A DNA stretch of 64,000 nt from Candidatus Angelobacter sp. Gp1-AA117 (GTDB lineage: Bacteria; Acidobacteriota; Terriglobia; Terriglobales; Acidobacteriaceae), in assembly GCA_003223515.1 (NCBI GenBank), contig QHVI01000019.1, positions 1 through 64,000 of the forward strand. The letters are read 5' to 3'. Positions within the stretch are counted from its first letter, which is position 1; every line of letters begins with the position of its first letter. The position numbers and the translations under genes are program-made. This document shows positions 6,699 to 15,963 of the stretch, piece by piece. A model generated the notes under the pieces. It searched no databases. It saw only the letters and a program-made list of their open reading frames with translations, and was not told the DNA's origin.

Positions 6699-7493
6699 AT
6701 GTTCCGGAACAGCTTTATCCTGCTCGCGCTGCTGGTGTTCGCCGTCTGTCTGCAGGCGCAGGACAATTATGAAATCCAGGTCTATGGCGCTGACACAGTC
6801 GAACCCCATGCGACCATGGTCGAGTTTCATACAAATTTCACTGTCGATGGAAGTAAGGCGCCTACTGACGACGTACGCCCAACCAACCATGCCATCCACG
6901 AAACCCTCGAGATTACCCACGGGTTCAATGACTGGTTTGAAACTGGCTTTTACGTGTTCACAAGCGCCCGCTCCGGCGATGGATGGGACTGGGTAGGAGA
7001 TCACATCCGCCCGCGCTTCCGGATTCCCGAGAAGTGGCACTGGCCAGTAGGAATCAGCATTTCCAATGAAATCGGCTACCAGAGAAGAAGCTACTCACCG
7101 GACACCTGGACCTGGGAAATCCGTCCCATTGTAGATAAGAAGATCGGCCCATGGTACCTATCTTTCAATCCGACGATTGGCAAGTCTCTACATGGCGAAA
7201 ATGTCAAAAATGGCTATGACTTTTCGCCTAACGTGAAAATATCTTACGACTTCACCAAAATTGTGAGCGGCGGCCTGGAATACTATGGCGTTCTGGGCCC
7301 CATCGGCAGCTTCGATCCTATTGCCGATCAGGAACAACAGATATTCCCTTCCATTGATCTCAATGTGTCACCGCAATGGGAATTTAACTTCGGAGTAGGA
7401 GTGGGGCTGACCCGTTCCACCGACCATCTGATCGTGAAAGCCATCATCGGCAGGAGATTCACCTGGGGACGCCAGGGAGAAAAAGTACCATAA
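6699..7493 (+). CDS. Predicted outer-membrane beta-barrel protein
   Basis: The product has 264 residues with a clear signal peptide (FILLALLVFAVCLQAQ). The mature part alternates polar and aromatic residues in strand-like segments (WFETGFYVF, PVGISISNEIGYQ, WYLSFNPTIGKS, WEFNFGVGVGLT) and ends in a short strand with a terminal aromatic cluster (GRRFTW). This fits a 10-12-strand outer-membrane barrel. It resembles uncharacterised transporter-like or structural barrels. No substrate can be inferred. Upstream is a terminator and downstream an inverted-repeat element, so it is a single gene. Confidence 0.8.
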   Translation: MFRNSFILLALLVFAVCLQAQDNYEIQVYGADTVEPHATMVEFHTNFTVDGSKAPTDDVRPTNHAIHETLEITHGFNDWFETGFYVFTSARSGDGWDWVGDHIRPRFRIPEKWHWPVGISISNEIGYQRRSYSPDTWTWEIRPIVDKKIGPWYLSFNPTIGKSLHGENVKNGYDFSPNVKISYDFTKIVSGGLEYYGVLGPIGSFDPIADQEQQIFPSIDLNVSPQWEFNFGVGVGLTRSTDHLIVKAIIGRRFTWGRQGEKVP

Positions 7494-7544
7494 TGAGATG
7501 ATGTCAATGTTTGCGTCGTCTCATGCTCGAATCGCACCTTCAGG

Positions 7545-7635
7545 AATGGGCAAATGGGTAATTTGGTAAGTGGGTAAATGAAACCAGGATCTCAGGTCAA
7601 AATTACCCATTTATCAAATTATTCATTTGCCCATT
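7545..7635. repeat. Inverted-repeat element of the GGTAATTTGGTAAATGGG family (copy 2)
   Basis: The arms, 7545-7577 and 7603-7635, are 33-bp imperfect reverse complements around a 25-bp centre. They carry the same TTACCAAATTACCCATTT theme as the elements at 968-1062 and 59233-59682. The element lies between the barrel protein and the gamma-glutamyltransferase gene and could fold into a long hairpin in RNA. Confidence 0.85.
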
Positions 7636-7717
7636 GCCGTACCATGCTCTGCGCTCAGATTTTATTTGCTACGGGCCAGAATGCACTATAATTCTGCGCT
7701 TCGGACCGGGGCACAGA

Positions 7718-9388
7718 ATGCTGCGCATAATCTTTTTTCTCACGGTGCTTCATCTCACAATGTCGACTTTTGTTTTTCCTCAAGACCGCGCCTATGGCCG
7801 CTCCATGGTCATTACCGACCGGGGGATCGTAGGAACCAGCCACTATCTGGCTTCTCAGGCGGGCGCCCAGGTGCTGGCCAAAGGCGGTTCAGCCATGGAC
7901 GCTGCCATTGCCGCCAACGCAGTCCTGGGCGTAACCGAGCCCATGATGAATGGCATGGGCGGCGACCTGTTCCTGATCTATTGGGACTCCAAGACCGGAA
8001 AACTCTACGGCTTGAATGCCAGCGGGTGGGCTCCACGTAAACTCACCATTGAATTCCTGGCGCAGCACGGGATCACTGCTATGCCTCATGATGGCATTCA
8101 CAGTGTGACGGTTCCGGGCGCTGTGGAGGGATGGAGCCAGGCGCACCAGAAGTTTGGCCGGTTGCCGTGGAAAGAGCTGTTCACACCTGCGATCTACTAT
8201 GCGGAACATGGCTATGCCGTCCCGGAGATTATCCGCGCTTATTGGGCGGATGAAGTGCCCAAGATGCAGAAGACCGCTGAAGCGCGCAGCGTCTTTCTGC
8301 CGAATGGCAAAGCTCCGGAGTTGGGAGCCAGGTTCAGCAATCCTGATGTCGCACATGCCCTGAAGTTGATCGCGGAGCAGGGCCGCGACGCTTTCTATAA
8401 AGGTGAAATTGCGCAAGCTATCGTCGAAACATCCAATGCCCTGGGTGGGGCCATGCAGCTCGAAGACCTCGCCGACTTCTCGGCGGAATGGGTGGAACCT
8501 GTTTCGATCGACTATCGGGGCTGGAAGATATATGAACTGCCTCCGAATGTGCAGGGCATGGCTGCTCTGGAGATGCTCAACATCATGAGCAACTTTCAGC
8601 CGGAGAAAGCCGGCCCCCACAGCACGCCTGAACTTCACAAGAAAATCGAAGCCATGAAGCTGGCCTATGCCGACCTTTACCGTTATAACGCTGATCCGCG
8701 TTTCGCCAAGGTTCCGGTAACAGGGCTGCTGTCAAAAGAATATGCTGCGCAGCGCGCGTCAATGATCAATCCTGACAAAGCCAATTGTGATCCCGGAGCC
8801 GGCAAACCTTCCGGCAGCGACACGACGTATCTGGCAGTGGTAGACAAAGAGGGCAATATCGCCTCGCTGATCCAGAGCAACTATTCCGGCTTTGGTTCAG
8901 GCATAGTGGTCAACAAAATGGGGTTTGCCCTGCAGAACCGTGGTGCGCTGTTTACCCTTGATGCCAGGCATCCGAATGCGCTGGCCCCGCGCAAGCGCCC
9001 GTTCCATACGATCATTCCTGCATTTATGGAGCGCGGCGATGTTCATATTGGATTCGGCATCATGGGGGGAGCGAACCAGCCTCTGGCCCATGCCCAGTTT
9101 GTCTCCAACCTGGTGGATTATGGCATGAACATCCAGGGAGCACTGGAAGCGCCGCGCTTCACTGTGGCCAGCGGAAGAGTGACTTGCGACATTGTGATCG
9201 AATCGCGCGTGCCACCTGACGTCTTGAAAGCTCTTACCCAGAAAGGCCACAATCTGATGGTTCGCCAGCAATACACGTCGCTCATGGGACGCGGTCAGGC
9301 CGTGGTGCACAACTCCAGTACCCGCATGAACTATGGAGCTTCTGATCCCCGGGCAGACGGTGTGGCAGAACCGGAACCATTGCCTTAA
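7718..9388 (+). CDS. ggt: Gamma-glutamyltransferase (glutathione hydrolase)
   Basis: This is an N-terminal nucleophile hydrolase that cleaves or transfers the gamma-glutamyl group of glutathione and related peptides in the periplasm. The ATG at 7718 gives a signal peptide (MLRIIFFLTVLHLTMSTFVFPQ); the ORF-track start at 7634 would bury it. The family landmarks are present: ASQAGAQVLAKGGSAMDAAIAAN near the N-terminus, GGDLF, and the autocleavage site before the catalytic threonine in GSDTTYLAVVD. The binding segment SNYSGFGSG and the C-terminal IMGGANQPLAHAQ follow. Its length (about 556 residues) is normal. It is followed by a dispersed repeat, so it is probably monocistronic. Confidence 0.95.
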   Translation: MLRIIFFLTVLHLTMSTFVFPQDRAYGRSMVITDRGIVGTSHYLASQAGAQVLAKGGSAMDAAIAANAVLGVTEPMMNGMGGDLFLIYWDSKTGKLYGLNASGWAPRKLTIEFLAQHGITAMPHDGIHSVTVPGAVEGWSQAHQKFGRLPWKELFTPAIYYAEHGYAVPEIIRAYWADEVPKMQKTAEARSVFLPNGKAPELGARFSNPDVAHALKLIAEQGRDAFYKGEIAQAIVETSNALGGAMQLEDLADFSAEWVEPVSIDYRGWKIYELPPNVQGMAALEMLNIMSNFQPEKAGPHSTPELHKKIEAMKLAYADLYRYNADPRFAKVPVTGLLSKEYAAQRASMINPDKANCDPGAGKPSGSDTTYLAVVDKEGNIASLIQSNYSGFGSGIVVNKMGFALQNRGALFTLDARHPNALAPRKRPFHTIIPAFMERGDVHIGFGIMGGANQPLAHAQFVSNLVDYGMNIQGALEAPRFTVASGRVTCDIVIESRVPPDVLKALTQKGHNLMVRQQYTSLMGRGQAVVHNSSTRMNYGASDPRADGVAEPEPLP

Positions 9389-9445
9389 AATTACCGACCT
9401 GTGCGTGCTGCGCAGTAGTGAGCCGAGATTCTCCCCCGAGGGCGG

Positions 9446-9558
9446 CCAATGTCACTTACTTTGCACATTCGAGCATGAATTTAAAAGAATTTTCGCATGG
9501 GCGGGCAGCAGCGGGGCAGATTCCTCCGCCCTACTCACGCGCTGAAGAAAACGCGCGT
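9446..9558. repeat. 113-bp dispersed repeat, copy 1 (partner at 20278-20389)
   Basis: The sequence from CCAATGTCACTTAC to ACGCGCGT is nearly identical to 20278-20389, with mostly single-base differences. It ends in a hairpin CACGCGC / GCGCGTG. It lies about 60 bp after ggt. The other copy lies about 60 bp after the phosphoesterase pseudogene. Confidence 0.9.
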
Positions 9559-9639
9559 GAGCTTAACGGGCGTTCGGAATGACATCTCTCATTGGGATAC
9601 AGCATGGTGTCCCTAAAGTAAGTGAGTTAGCCGAGGGCG

Positions 9640-9701
9640 GCTGCGCTCCATAAAGATTTTTGTTTTTATTGCCGGCTCGTCCTGCTGCGCTCCATAAAGA
9701 T
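9640..9701. repeat. Two direct copies of GCTGCGCTCCATAAAGAT
   Basis: The 18-bp unit occurs at 9640-9657 and 9684-9701, separated by a T-rich stretch, just past the stop of the DUF5916 gene on the opposite strand. It may be slippage or a mobile-repeat remnant. No gene is present in the rest of 9389-9705. Confidence 0.75.
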
Positions 9702-9705
9702 CTTT

Positions 9706-12039
9706 TTAGTATCTGAACAGATATGAGAGTTTCACAAACACCTGCCGTCCATCGTTGAGGAAGGTGCGCCGGGTACGCAGCAGGCCGTCAGGCGTGGAAG
9801 CCAATGACGGATCAAGATTCTGAAGATCGCTGTTATATCCCACGTAAATGGCAGTCCCGGGATTCAGAAGATAGGTAAACAGCACGTCTCCATTGAACTG
9901 CTTGGTGTTCTGCAGGGTCGTGAGGGCCGGATTGGAGATGGTGGTCACATACTGCCCGATCAGGCGCAGGGAGAATTCCTTAGTGAACTGGTAGTTCCAC
10001 TTAGACCGCGCGATGTGATTGGTAAAGATATTCAGGCTGGTATCGCGATCGATGAACCGGGTAAGAAAATAGGCATTTTCAATCGTAAGGCTCTTCGTGG
10101 GACGCACGGTCGCCCGCAACTCAGCATTATTGTTATAAGCCAAGGTAGGCCCCCCGGCGCGCGGGACAAAGTTGGTTGCCGTCCCCCAGTCCATTTCGCC
10201 ATTCACATTGAGCCATTTCCAGAACTGTGTGCCTGCATCGATTCCGCCGTTGACATGGGCATAGTCCACATTCCGGGTAAGCGCCGAGAAATCGACGGGC
10301 CGCAGCCGTTCGTGCTCAAGGCCTGTGACAACCGTGAAAAAGCTGTTCCGGTGGAAGTTCCAGCGATAAGAAGGATTGAGGGTGTAGCCCAGGAAGTTGT
10401 GCTCGTGGTCCCAGAAGGTCTGTTCAAAAAAGGCCGGGCCATGGGAAAGCAGATGCTCGCCTTCCGGATGGAAGGTGTAATTCGCAAAATTGCTGAAGCG
10501 ACGATAGTCAACGCGGTTGACGAAACCGGTGTCGGCTTCGAACCCGGGAGAGACGTCGAGAAACAGCGAATTGAATTCCACGTTGCGGGAGCTGCGTTCA
10601 ACGTAAGCCTGGTAAGCCGGCCCCGCGCGGTGTGTGCCGTCATTGAATCTGGTCTCGCTGGTTACCGCCTGCGCATTCATTTGCCAGTTGCTTCCCATCT
10701 TCATCTGTATATCAAAGCCGCCCACGCGGTTGAACCCAACCGAACACTCATGCAATGTGCAGAAGCTGCCGGGATTGGTATGCAGTTCGCGGTCGGTATA
10801 GATGAAGCCGATGCTGTTGTTCTTTCCGATTTCGCGATTGAGCCGGAAGATGCTGAAGTACGCGTTGTTTCTAAACAAAGGGTCGCCTTCGAGCACGGTC
10901 TTGCCGGGCGCCTGATCGTTAGCCACTAAAGTGCCGATTGCCCATTTATCAAGCTTGCCGGTCAGCCGCACTCCATAAAGAGGATTCACGATGCGGCGGG
11001 TAAACACCAGATTCAGCGGCGTGGAAAAATAGCTGGCGTTCTCCTGGAAAAAAGGCCGCTTTTCGGGGAAGAAGACCTCGAAGCGCTGGTTTACTGTGAC
11101 CTGCGGGTCATCGGATTCGACCTGCCCGAAATCGGGATTGACGGTGGTGTCCAGCACCAGGCTATCTTTAATAACAATCTTGGAATCAAGACCGGCTTTC
11201 GGTTCCACATGTTTGCCGGTGAAGCGCTCCCCTGCGGGATTGCGGTCGTCAAGGCCGCGAAATGCCCGCACGGCTGTATACGGGATGAACTGCATGTTTC
11301 TGCCCGGCGAGATGCCTTCGAAGCCCTGAATCTTGGCAGCCTGACGCAACGTGCCCTGAATGCGGCTGGTATTTTGCGGGTAATAAGCGCGTTCGCCGTT
11401 GCGGGCAATCACGCGGGCCAGCATCACACCCCAGATCTGAGGCGATCTTTGAGAAAAGCGCAGGGACTTGAAAGGAATTTCAAACCACACCATGTAGCCG
11501 TGGCTGGTCACTTTGGCGTCAGTATGCCAGAGGGTGTCAAAGGATGTATCGAAACCCTGATTTTCGGTCAGCAGGAAGTCCTGCTGGATGCCATAAGCAT
11601 TGCTGTAGAAGCCGTAGGCATGGCGTTGATCGTTAAAGGTATCGAGCAACATGCCGACCTGGTCGTCATCATCGATCAATTCACGGCGCAGCATGCGGGC
11701 GCGTATCTTCTGCGGCTCGGTGTCGAAAGCCAGAAAGATGATGTAAATGTTCCTGTTGGTATAACCCAGGTAGGCTTCCGTTCGCTGCGAACACAGCGTG
11801 CCGTCACGCGGATCACGTTGCACAAACTTGTCGACTTTCAGCATCCTGCGGGCAAGCTGGGTGGCAGGCTCCATGCCTTCAAAGTCGGTCAGTCTTGGCG
11901 ATGTTTCCAGCTTAGGGATATCCGGGGAGCCGATCTCAGCCGCAAGCACCGGCCGTTCCTTGACTGCAACCGGCTGCTGGGCCGCCACGGCGGCGCACAA
12001 CAACAGGATCACCGAAACAAAACATCGCAGCGAAAGCAA
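9706..12039 (-). CDS. DUF5916-type outer-membrane protein with a CBM9-like N-terminal domain
   Basis: The product is a large exported protein of about 777 residues. A TTG at 12039 preceded by GGGAG gives a compact signal peptide (LLSLRCFVSVILLLCAAVAAQQ); the ORF-track start at 12087 adds 16 unlikely residues. Residues 50-230 look like a carbohydrate-binding family 9-like beta domain (TEAYLGYTNRNIYIIFLAFD, WFEIPFKSLRFS). The rest is a beta-barrel rich in aromatic strands that ends in VKLSYLFRY, a typical outer-membrane C-terminal phenylalanine/aromatic signature. The family is frequent in Acidobacteria and Bacteroidetes and is thought to act in surface binding or uptake. The ligand is unknown. 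Confidence 0.88.
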   Translation of the reverse strand: MLSLRCFVSVILLLCAAVAAQQPVAVKERPVLAAEIGSPDIPKLETSPRLTDFEGMEPATQLARRMLKVDKFVQRDPRDGTLCSQRTEAYLGYTNRNIYIIFLAFDTEPQKIRARMLRRELIDDDDQVGMLLDTFNDQRHAYGFYSNAYGIQQDFLLTENQGFDTSFDTLWHTDAKVTSHGYMVWFEIPFKSLRFSQRSPQIWGVMLARVIARNGERAYYPQNTSRIQGTLRQAAKIQGFEGISPGRNMQFIPYTAVRAFRGLDDRNPAGERFTGKHVEPKAGLDSKIVIKDSLVLDTTVNPDFGQVESDDPQVTVNQRFEVFFPEKRPFFQENASYFSTPLNLVFTRRIVNPLYGVRLTGKLDKWAIGTLVANDQAPGKTVLEGDPLFRNNAYFSIFRLNREIGKNNSIGFIYTDRELHTNPGSFCTLHECSVGFNRVGGFDIQMKMGSNWQMNAQAVTSETRFNDGTHRAGPAYQAYVERSSRNVEFNSLFLDVSPGFEADTGFVNRVDYRRFSNFANYTFHPEGEHLLSHGPAFFEQTFWDHEHNFLGYTLNPSYRWNFHRNSFFTVVTGLEHERLRPVDFSALTRNVDYAHVNGGIDAGTQFWKWLNVNGEMDWGTATNFVPRAGGPTLAYNNNAELRATVRPTKSLTIENAYFLTRFIDRDTSLNIFTNHIARSKWNYQFTKEFSLRLIGQYVTTISNPALTTLQNTKQFNGDVLFTYLLNPGTAIYVGYNSDLQNLDPSLASTPDGLLRTRRTFLNDGRQVFVKLSYLFRY

Positions 12040-12243
12040 CTTGTTCTCCCGCAGGGCAAGAAATGGCAGGGCACACCAGAGGCTCAAACTTAGACTCCGT
12101 CATCCTAAAAACGTTAGAGAGAGTTGTAGCCATGATAATCGGAATTCACGAACAATTCATTATGGAGATTACTGATGTACCCAGCGAACAAGTCTATGGA
12201 TCGCAGCGCCCGCGGCTGCGCGGGAAAATCTGTCTATTGAGGA

Positions 12244-13311
12244 TCAAAAAAGGTCCGGCTGGCGTCCGTAGCGGATATTGAAATGGTCATAAGCCAGCCT
12301 GGTCGCGACACGCCCCCGTGGCGTCCGGTCAAGGAACCCGATCTGGATGAGAAATGGTTCATAGATTTCTTCGAGCGCATCCGGTTCTTCAGCCAGTGCG
12401 GCAGCCAGGGTGCTGAGGCCGACAGGGCCGCCATTGTATTTCTGGATAATCGTCAGCAACAGCCGGCGATCGATCTCATCAAAGCCGTGCTTGTCTACCT
12501 CCAGCATCTCCAGTGCAGCCTGGGCGGTGGCCTTGTCAATGCGCCCGGCGCCGCGAACCTGGGCAAAATCACGCACGCGCCGCAGCAGGCGGTTGGCAAT
12601 GCGCGGAGTGCCACGCGCCCGGCCTGCCAACTCGCTGGCGCCTGCATCGTCAATCTCAACGCCCAAAATCTCCGCCGAGCGCTCGATGACGAACTTCAAT
12701 TCTTCCTCGCTGTAGAACTCAAGGCGCAGCAGAATGCCGAAACGGGAGCGCAGCGGCGCCGAGAGCAGCCCGGCACGAGTGGTGGCGGCGACGAACGTGA
12801 ATGGACGCACATCAATGGTATGGGTACGCGCCGATGGTCCCTGCCCGATGATGATATCGAGCTTGTAATCTTCGAGCGCTGAATAAAGGATTTCCTCCAG
12901 CGCCGCCTGGAGGCGGTGAACCTCGTCTACAAACAGTACCTGTTTGTCGCTCAGGTTGGTGAGAATGGCGGTGAGATCACCCTTGATCTGGATGGCTGGC
13001 CCGGCAGTCTGCTGGTAGGCCACGCCCATCTCGTTGGCGATGATGGTGGCCAGCGTTGTCTTCCCCAATCCGGGTGGGCCATATAGCAGCACATGGTCGA
13101 GGGCTTCGCCGCGTGATTTGGCCGCCTCAACCGCCACCTGCAGATTGTCTTTTACTTTTTTCTGCCCAATAAATTCCCGCAGGAACCGGGGACGAAGTTT
13201 CAACTCAAACGAAGCATCATCTTCCGCCTGCACAGCAGAGACAAGGCGGTCATCGGGAACGGGTTTTTGGTTGGGACCAGGCACTTGGGCGATGGTAAAG
13301 CGAAGGGGCAA
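12244..13311 (-). CDS. ruvB: Holliday junction branch-migration helicase RuvB
   Basis: The product is the AAA+ motor of the RuvAB complex that drives branch migration during recombination repair. It has Walker [10 protein letters not shown], Walker B LFVDEVHR, sensor 1 [18 protein letters not shown], the arginine finger region, and the C-terminal winged-helix end [13 protein letters not shown]. At 355 residues it is slightly longer than usual because of an N-terminal extension before [12 protein letters not shown]. An internal GTG could be the true start. ruvA and ruvC are not next to it. The TPR gene lies 24 bp upstream on the same strand and may share its promoter. Confidence 0.97.
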   Translation of the reverse strand: MPLRFTIAQVPGPNQKPVPDDRLVSAVQAEDDASFELKLRPRFLREFIGQKKVKDNLQVAVEAAKSRGEALDHVLLYGPPGLGKTTLATIIANEMGVAYQQTAGPAIQIKGDLTAILTNLSDKQVLFVDEVHRLQAALEEILYSALEDYKLDIIIGQGPSARTHTIDVRPFTFVAATTRAGLLSAPLRSRFGILLRLEFYSEEELKFVIERSAEILGVEIDDAGASELAGRARGTPRIANRLLRRVRDFAQVRGAGRIDKATAQAALEMLEVDKHGFDEIDRRLLLTIIQKYNGGPVGLSTLAAALAEEPDALEEIYEPFLIQIGFLDRTPRGRVATRLAYDHFNIRYGRQPDLF

Positions 13312-13335
13312 GGGGACGCAAGACGCCGGAATGGG

Positions 13336-14505
13336 CTACTGTTTCTTGGCCACGCTCAGATCCTCAAGATTCCTGGCTTTGGTCCTGACCTCTTCAGCAT
13401 TTGGCGCATTGGGCGAGATGGCAAGGAAGTCGCGCATTTCCTGGGCTGCGGCCGCATAGTCCTGTTTGCGGGTAAATATCTCTCCCAGCAACAGACAAAC
13501 TTCAGGATGGTGGTGGTTGGTGTCCAGAGTTTTGTATTTGCGCGCGCTCTCCTCCGCGAAATTAAATTTGCCCATGTTGTAATTGGAAACCGCGTTGTAG
13601 AAGTATGCCGCCGGGAAGGCGAGCGCGTTAAGCTTGCTGACGTGGCTGGTAAACTGTGCGGCGTCCTGCCATCTTTTTTCCTGCATGGCCACCAGTCCCA
13701 GTCCAAATGACGGGTTTACGAATTGCGGATCGGCAGCCAGGGAGTGGTTGTAATCCTTGATCGCTTCCTCAAGACGGTTCTGCTGCTGGTGGACGTCACC
13801 CAGCAACGACCACGCCGCAGCGAAGTTCGGGTAGATCTGGACGGCCTTGTTGAGTTCTTTTTCAGCATCGGCAAATTTGTCCCGGGCGAATGCCTTTTCA
13901 GCTTTTTCGTAGGCAGACCTGGCATCTTTCGGGGCATTCATAGTGGTCATGCTGATGGTGGCGCCCTGCACGTTGTCCATGCGCTTGAGAAAAATCGTGC
14001 CTACGTCGTAGTTCCAGGAATTACCCTGGAGCTTAAGCATGACGGTTGTAGATTGAAACCCGGGCAGCACCGCGCGAAATTCGCAGCTCTGCGAAAGCAT
14101 GCGGCGCCCATCCTGGCTCATCCTGGAATTGCTCTGCCGGTCACCCGGTAATGTGACCTCACTCTCACTCGCATCCTGAAAGCCGGGATTCTGGCCAAGC
14201 TGAAACTGGAATTGCCCCTTGGAATCGGTGTAGCCCTCGCGGTGGGCTGTGCCACTGCACACCCGCTCGATGACTACAGGCTCAGGGAGTGCGCCTCCCC
14301 CATCGAGCACTACTTTTCCAAAAATAAATGTCGGCTGCAGCGAAGAATCCGGATTCGGATTGCGCGGCTGAGGCGTGCTTGGCCCGGTGGTAGTCTTGTT
14401 GCCGCCCGTTCCCCCGCCGCCGGTCCGCTGCAGGGCGGAAGTGGTTTGCAGGAAAACAAAAACTGCGGTCACCGCGAGAAACCTAAAGCGAGAGGAGATA
14501 CGCAT
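13336..14505 (-). CDS. Secreted tetratricopeptide-repeat protein with a carboxypeptidase-regulatory-like domain
   Basis: ATG 14505 (MRISSRFRFLAVTAVFVFLQTTSA) is preceded by GGAGG and gives a signal peptide; the ORF-track start adds five residues. A low-complexity Gly/Thr/Pro linker follows (GGGGTGGNKTTTG). Next comes a beta-domain of the CarboxypepD_reg type (GKVVLDGGGALPEPVVIERVC...GYTDSKGQFQFQLG). The C-terminal half has at least five TPR units (APKDARSAYEKAEKAF, YPNFAAAWSLLGDVHQQ, DPQFVNPSFGLGLVAMQ). It is probably a periplasmic scaffold or adaptor. It lies directly upstream of ruvB, but a functional link is not evident. Confidence 0.88.
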   Translation of the reverse strand: MRISSRFRFLAVTAVFVFLQTTSALQRTGGGGTGGNKTTTGPSTPQPRNPNPDSSLQPTFIFGKVVLDGGGALPEPVVIERVCSGTAHREGYTDSKGQFQFQLGQNPGFQDASESEVTLPGDRQSNSRMSQDGRRMLSQSCEFRAVLPGFQSTTVMLKLQGNSWNYDVGTIFLKRMDNVQGATISMTTMNAPKDARSAYEKAEKAFARDKFADAEKELNKAVQIYPNFAAAWSLLGDVHQQQNRLEEAIKDYNHSLAADPQFVNPSFGLGLVAMQEKRWQDAAQFTSHVSKLNALAFPAAYFYNAVSNYNMGKFNFAEESARKYKTLDTNHHHPEVCLLLGEIFTRKQDYAAAAQEMRDFLAISPNAPNAEEVRTKARNLEDLSVAKKQ

Positions 14506-14711
14506 CACACTGCCCTCCATGAAAAACGCTCGATATCAGGGCCAAGACCACCCAGAGCCTCTGGGCTGATTAGAGGAATGTTACGCCTGCCAGGTGGTTC
14601 GTGTCGCCGGTAATTTTGAATGGCAAAATCTTTTACCGCAGAGCGCGCAGAGAACGCAGAGGACAACAAGAGAGAGGCTGCGGAGTCTCTGATCCGCAGC
14701 CCGCATTCATC
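14506..14711. other. Intergenic gap with a short GCAGAG-type repeat
   Basis: 14632-14668 contains TTTTACCGCAGAGCGCGCAGAGAACGCAGAGG (abbreviated family: CGCAGAG units), a relic of the ACCACGGAGACACGGAG repeat family seen in full at 30222-30395 and 59336-59510. No gene is visible. Confidence 0.6.
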
Positions 14712-15524
14712 TCACTGGTACGTGATATTCCATTTATCTACCCAGGTTGAGTAGGGTACACCGCTGAAGTTGCCGTCCAACTGCATGGACGCGTTGAATT
14801 CATGGGCCTTGGTGCTGCCCAGATTCTGTGCACCCAACGTCTGGTTCACCACTACATGGGTATTGTTGACGTAAAAATCCACGTAATGCACGTGGGAGAG
14901 GTCGGGCCGCGTGAAGTTGAACACAAAATGATTGAATGACGGCCCGTTCGGATTGGTATTGGAGAAGCGCACGCAGCCGGCCCCGGTTGAGACCCAGCTA
15001 TCAGTAGCGCCATCCCAGATTCTCCACAGCCTGGTATTGCCGAAGTCGCACTGGAAGCTGTAGATGAATTTTGTATAGGTTCCGCTGGGGCAGGCACCCG
15101 AGGTGCAGAATGTCTGGTTTACGGTGAATTCCAGCGCCTGGCTGTTGTTAATGCCGGCGCTGTCCATGCCTACATATAAATCGAGAGAAATATTGGTGGC
15201 GTTGTCTGTGCCGGAATTGGGCACTCCGTAGGAAGCGAGCTGGTTCCAGAACAACGCATTGCTGTAACAATTTGAAGAGCAGCCGTTCATGGCCAGATCA
15301 AAACGCAACGAGCTGCCGTCAATGGTGTAATTAAAAGGAGCGCTTTCAGTGATGTTGGCCACTCCTGCGGTGGAATTACCGTTTCCTCCGGAACAGCCGG
15401 GATCAGTGCAATGTTGCCAGTCTAACCTGCTGGTGTCATCGATATTTGGAAGGGTCGTTTGGGCGTGAACAGCTAGTGGCGCGAGCAGCAGCGCCACCGC
15501 GCACACAAGTAGGAATCGAGACAT
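14712..15524 (-). CDS. Secreted hypothetical protein, lectin/LamG-like beta fold
   Basis: The product has 270 residues, with signal peptide MSRFLLVCAVALLLAPLAVHA. The mature protein is rich in Asn, Ser and Thr and has four Cys pairs (CTDPGCSGG, CSSNCYS, CTSGAC). The aromatic strand pattern (FNHFVFNFTRPDLSHVHYVDFYVNNTHV) is like that of a concanavalin/LamG jelly-roll domain. A GAGGT ribosome-binding site precedes the ATG. The family is recurrent in Acidobacteria secretomes but uncharacterised. It is probably a surface or extracellular protein. It stands alone between repeat-containing gaps. Confidence 0.75.
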   Translation of the reverse strand: MSRFLLVCAVALLLAPLAVHAQTTLPNIDDTSRLDWQHCTDPGCSGGNGNSTAGVANITESAPFNYTIDGSSLRFDLAMNGCSSNCYSNALFWNQLASYGVPNSGTDNATNISLDLYVGMDSAGINNSQALEFTVNQTFCTSGACPSGTYTKFIYSFQCDFGNTRLWRIWDGATDSWVSTGAGCVRFSNTNPNGPSFNHFVFNFTRPDLSHVHYVDFYVNNTHVVVNQTLGAQNLGSTKAHEFNASMQLDGNFSGVPYSTWVDKWNITYQ

Positions 15525-15963
15525 GGCTTACCTCATTTATTTGGAAGTTGGCGCCGATTTGGCCTAATTATCCAATTGAGAAGCAATTTGCAGGCCACAG
15601 CCATTCAGTCACAGACCGGAGCACACCGGAGAAGAACAGTTCCACAAAGAAGCAGCGTGTGAGTATTGGTGTGCATTTCGCGAACGACGATTCAAGCTTT
15701 AACCACAGCGTGGCGGAGCCGCACCCAAAACCCTTACCACAAAGGACATAGAGGTTTCACAAAGGGCACGGAGGAAAGCTGTTGGAGATCTGGGAAGTAA
15801 GCCACAAATGACGCGAATCAGAAGATTGGCGAAGCGCAGAAAAAGACCCGGAAGTTCTTCGCGGCTCGAGACGAATTTGATCGTTAATACGAATTTGATC
15901 GTTAATAATGGAGAGGACGCAGAGGACGCAGAGAAAATAGAGCGGGTTTGGCGGTTAGAGCCG
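15525..15963. other. Repeat-rich intergenic region
   Basis: No gene is supported. 15700-15780 (AACCACAGCGTGGCGGAGCC, then ACAAAGG/CACGGAGG units) is a diverged member of the ACCACGGAG repeat family. 15871-15906 is an exact tandem duplication of ACGAATTTGATCGTTAAT. 15911-15935 has GAGGACGCAGAGGACGCAGAG. These look like decaying intergenic repeats. Confidence 0.65.
15871..15906. repeat. 18-bp perfect tandem duplication
   Basis: ACGAATTTGATCGTTAAT occurs twice head to tail with no mismatch. This suggests a recent slippage event and a possible variable-number locus. Confidence 0.9.

Noticed and set aside
10015-12093. Long plus-strand ORFs 10015-10929 and 11209-12093
   Set aside because: They are antisense to the well-supported DUF5916 gene and have no coherent domain; shadow frames in a GC-rich coding region.
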